DNA from: Bacillota bacterium
GTDB lineage: Bacteria > Vulcanimicrobiota > JAMDEM01
DNA length: 5,278 nt
NCBI GenBank assembly: GCA_023486985.1
Contig: JAMDEM010000015.1
Location: forward strand, 1 to 5,278
Direction: 5' to 3'
Position numbers and translations under genes: made by a program. This document shows, piece after piece, positions 4,883 through 5,278 of the stretch; positions within the stretch are counted from its first letter, which is position 1, and each line of letters opens with the position of its first letter. The notes beneath the pieces are model-generated. The model was given only the letters and a program-made list of their open reading frames with translations, was not told the origin of the DNA and searched no databases.

Positions 4883-4908
4883 GCAGGGGTCGGATTCGTC
4901 CGACCCGG
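4883..4908. repeat. GGG...CCC palindromic repeat unit, TCGGA-arm version
   Basis: GGGTCGGA (4887-4894) and TCCGACCC (4899-4906) are exact inverses with TTCG as loop; a further T-G pair can form. Aligned to the unit at 4999-5018 (opposite strand), the arms differ but the pairing is kept. It is flanked by GCAGG and GG and sits five bases before unit 3 of the ATTGCC repeat. Confidence 0.7.
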
Positions 4909-4912
4909 AAAG

Positions 4913-4970
4913 AGATTGCCCACCCACCTTTTCAGGCGGGTACCCGGCTTTTAGCAGCCTCGCAATGACA
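4913..4970. repeat. AGATTGCC...GCAATGACA intergenic repeat, unit 3
   Basis: Same ends and same orientation as units 1 and 2. Its left part, ATTGCCCACCCACC then TTTCAGG-CGGGTACC, is nearly identical to unit 1. The right part differs: CGGCTTTTAGCAGCC replaces GGGGAT. The shared left block shows a common origin of units 1 and 3 rather than chance. Confidence 0.75.
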
Positions 4971-4996
4971 AATTTAAGAAAGAAAGTGCAGATTTT

Positions 4997-5020
4997 GCGG
5001 GTTTGATGAATCAAACCCCT
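4997..5020. repeat. GGG...CCC palindromic repeat unit, TTTGAT-arm version
   Basis: GGGTTTGAT (4999-5007) and ATCAAACCC (5010-5018) are perfect 9-base arms with a two-base loop. This is the best-preserved copy of the family whose other members are at 907-929, 943-963, 1827-1849, 1857-1876 and 4883-4908. It lies 66 bases upstream of the fhs start codon, so it may fall in the fhs promoter or leader. Confidence 0.75.
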
Positions 5021-5070
5021 ACAAAGATAAGGAAATAAATTTTCTGAAAAGTGCCATAATAAAATTTTAA

Positions 5071-5076
5071 AGGAGG
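5071..5076 (+). promoter_or_regulatory. Ribosome binding site of fhs
   Basis: A perfect AGGAGG lies seven bases before the ATG at 5084 and fixes the start of the partial fhs gene. It supports the short N-terminal extension MTTAGTTAQA as truly translated. Confidence 0.85.
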
Positions 5077-5083
5077 AAAACTT

Positions 5084-5278
5084 ATGACTACCGCAGGGAC
5101 AACCGCTCAAGCTGTTCCAAGCGATCTGGAGATCGCACAAAAAGCTAAAATGCTGCCCGTCACAGAAATAGCAAAAAACATGGGAATTGAGGAAGATGAT
5201 CTGGAGCTTTACGGCAGGTACAAAGCTAAAGTTAATCTGGAGCTTATCAGCAAGCTAAAGAGCAAGCCGAACGGAAAA
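5084..5278 (+). CDS. fhs: Formate--tetrahydrofolate ligase (10-formyl-THF synthetase), first 65 codons only
   Basis: The enzyme joins formate to tetrahydrofolate using ATP, giving 10-formyl-THF. It works in the cytoplasm, in the methyl branch of the Wood-Ljungdahl pathway in acetogens and some sulfate reducers, or in general one-carbon metabolism elsewhere. The visible N-terminus contains the family signature order: VPSDLEIAQKAKMLPVTEIA (11-30), then GIEEDDLELYGRYKAKV (34-50), then LISKLKSKPNGK (54-65). The ATP-binding P-loop segment, which normally follows soon after this point, lies beyond the window. Residues 1-10 are a short polar extension. Transcription is divergent from the thiolase operon. 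One gene does not prove a complete Wood-Ljungdahl pathway; the downstream genes would decide that. Confidence 0.95.
   Translation, partial: MTTAGTTAQAVPSDLEIAQKAKMLPVTEIAKNMGIEEDDLELYGRYKAKVNLELISKLKSKPNGK

Larger units (their letters stand above)
4525..5083. other. Repeat-rich divergent intergenic region between the thiolase operon and fhs
   Basis: There are 559 bases without a credible gene. Both flanking genes are transcribed outward, so both promoters should lie here. The region holds a GGGG-type hairpin (4550-4574), three units of an ATTGCC...GCAATGACA repeat (4582-4632, 4640-4675, 4913-4970), an interrupted hairpin (4741-4770) and two GGG...CCC palindromes (4883-4908, 4997-5020). The A/T-rich stretch 4676-4880 outside the hairpin holds nothing I can name. 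CATAAT at 5055-5060 is a possible -10 box for fhs, but no -35 partner fits. Open frames on the minus strand here resemble no family and cross repeats. Confidence 0.75.

Noticed and set aside
4582..4970. Possible CRISPR array from the repeated ATTGCC...GCAATGACA units
   Set aside because: The units differ in length and interior sequence, the spacing is irregular (7 and about 237 bases), and there are no uniform spacers or cas genes.
5055..5060. CATAAT as the fhs -10 box
   Set aside because: No sequence resembling TTGACA lies 16-18 bases upstream, so a promoter call is not supported.
4811..5140. Minus-strand open frame of 109 codons overlapping the fhs start
   Set aside because: It is antisense to fhs, crosses three repeats, resembles no known family and has no ribosome binding site I can support.

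Overview
The window looks like chromosomal DNA from a Gram-negative (diderm) bacterium of moderate-to-low GC content, probably an anaerobe or C1-metabolising lineage. The diderm call rests on a membrane-fusion (HlyD/EmrA-type) protein that carries the RxxxLxxxxxxS motif used to dock on TolC-like outer-membrane channels. The C1 call rests on the start of a formate--tetrahydrofolate ligase gene. Intergenic spaces are crowded with short palindromic repeats, as in many environmental Desulfobacterota/Nitrospirota-like or candidate-phylum genomes. I cannot name the species or phylum from this sequence.

Layout: (1) 1-743, minus strand, N-terminal part of an HlyD-family efflux adaptor, cut by the window edge. 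(2) 744-1047, non-coding, with a small hairpin and a cluster of degenerate palindromic repeats. (3) 1048-1651, minus strand, a complete overlapping VapB-VapC toxin-antitoxin pair, preceded by a good sigma70-type promoter that coincides with nested inverted repeats, the likely autoregulatory operator. (4) 1698-1924, non-coding, with a run of nine G and a double palindromic repeat. (5) 1925-2596, minus strand, a single-GAF-domain protein with an HU-like N-terminal helical segment. (6) 2597-2741, non-coding, with two repeat hairpins. (7) 2742-4524, minus strand, a two-gene operon: a thiolase-fold protein followed after one base by a zinc-ribbon/OB-fold (DUF35) partner. (8) 4525-5083, a 559-base divergent intergenic region with at least six repeat elements of four types. 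(9) 5084-5278, plus strand, the first 65 codons of fhs.

The thiolase-fold and DUF35 proteins almost certainly form one complex acting on an acyl-CoA substrate. The position where thiolases carry their nucleophilic cysteine is glycine here, so the complex may not be a thiolase. The nearest precedent I know for a thiolase-fold protein without this cysteine paired with a DUF35 protein is the Ltp2-type retro-aldolase. The other genes (efflux adaptor, toxin-antitoxin, GAF protein, fhs) show no evident functional link to each other. No RNA genes, CRISPR array, insertion sequence or intact transposase were seen.
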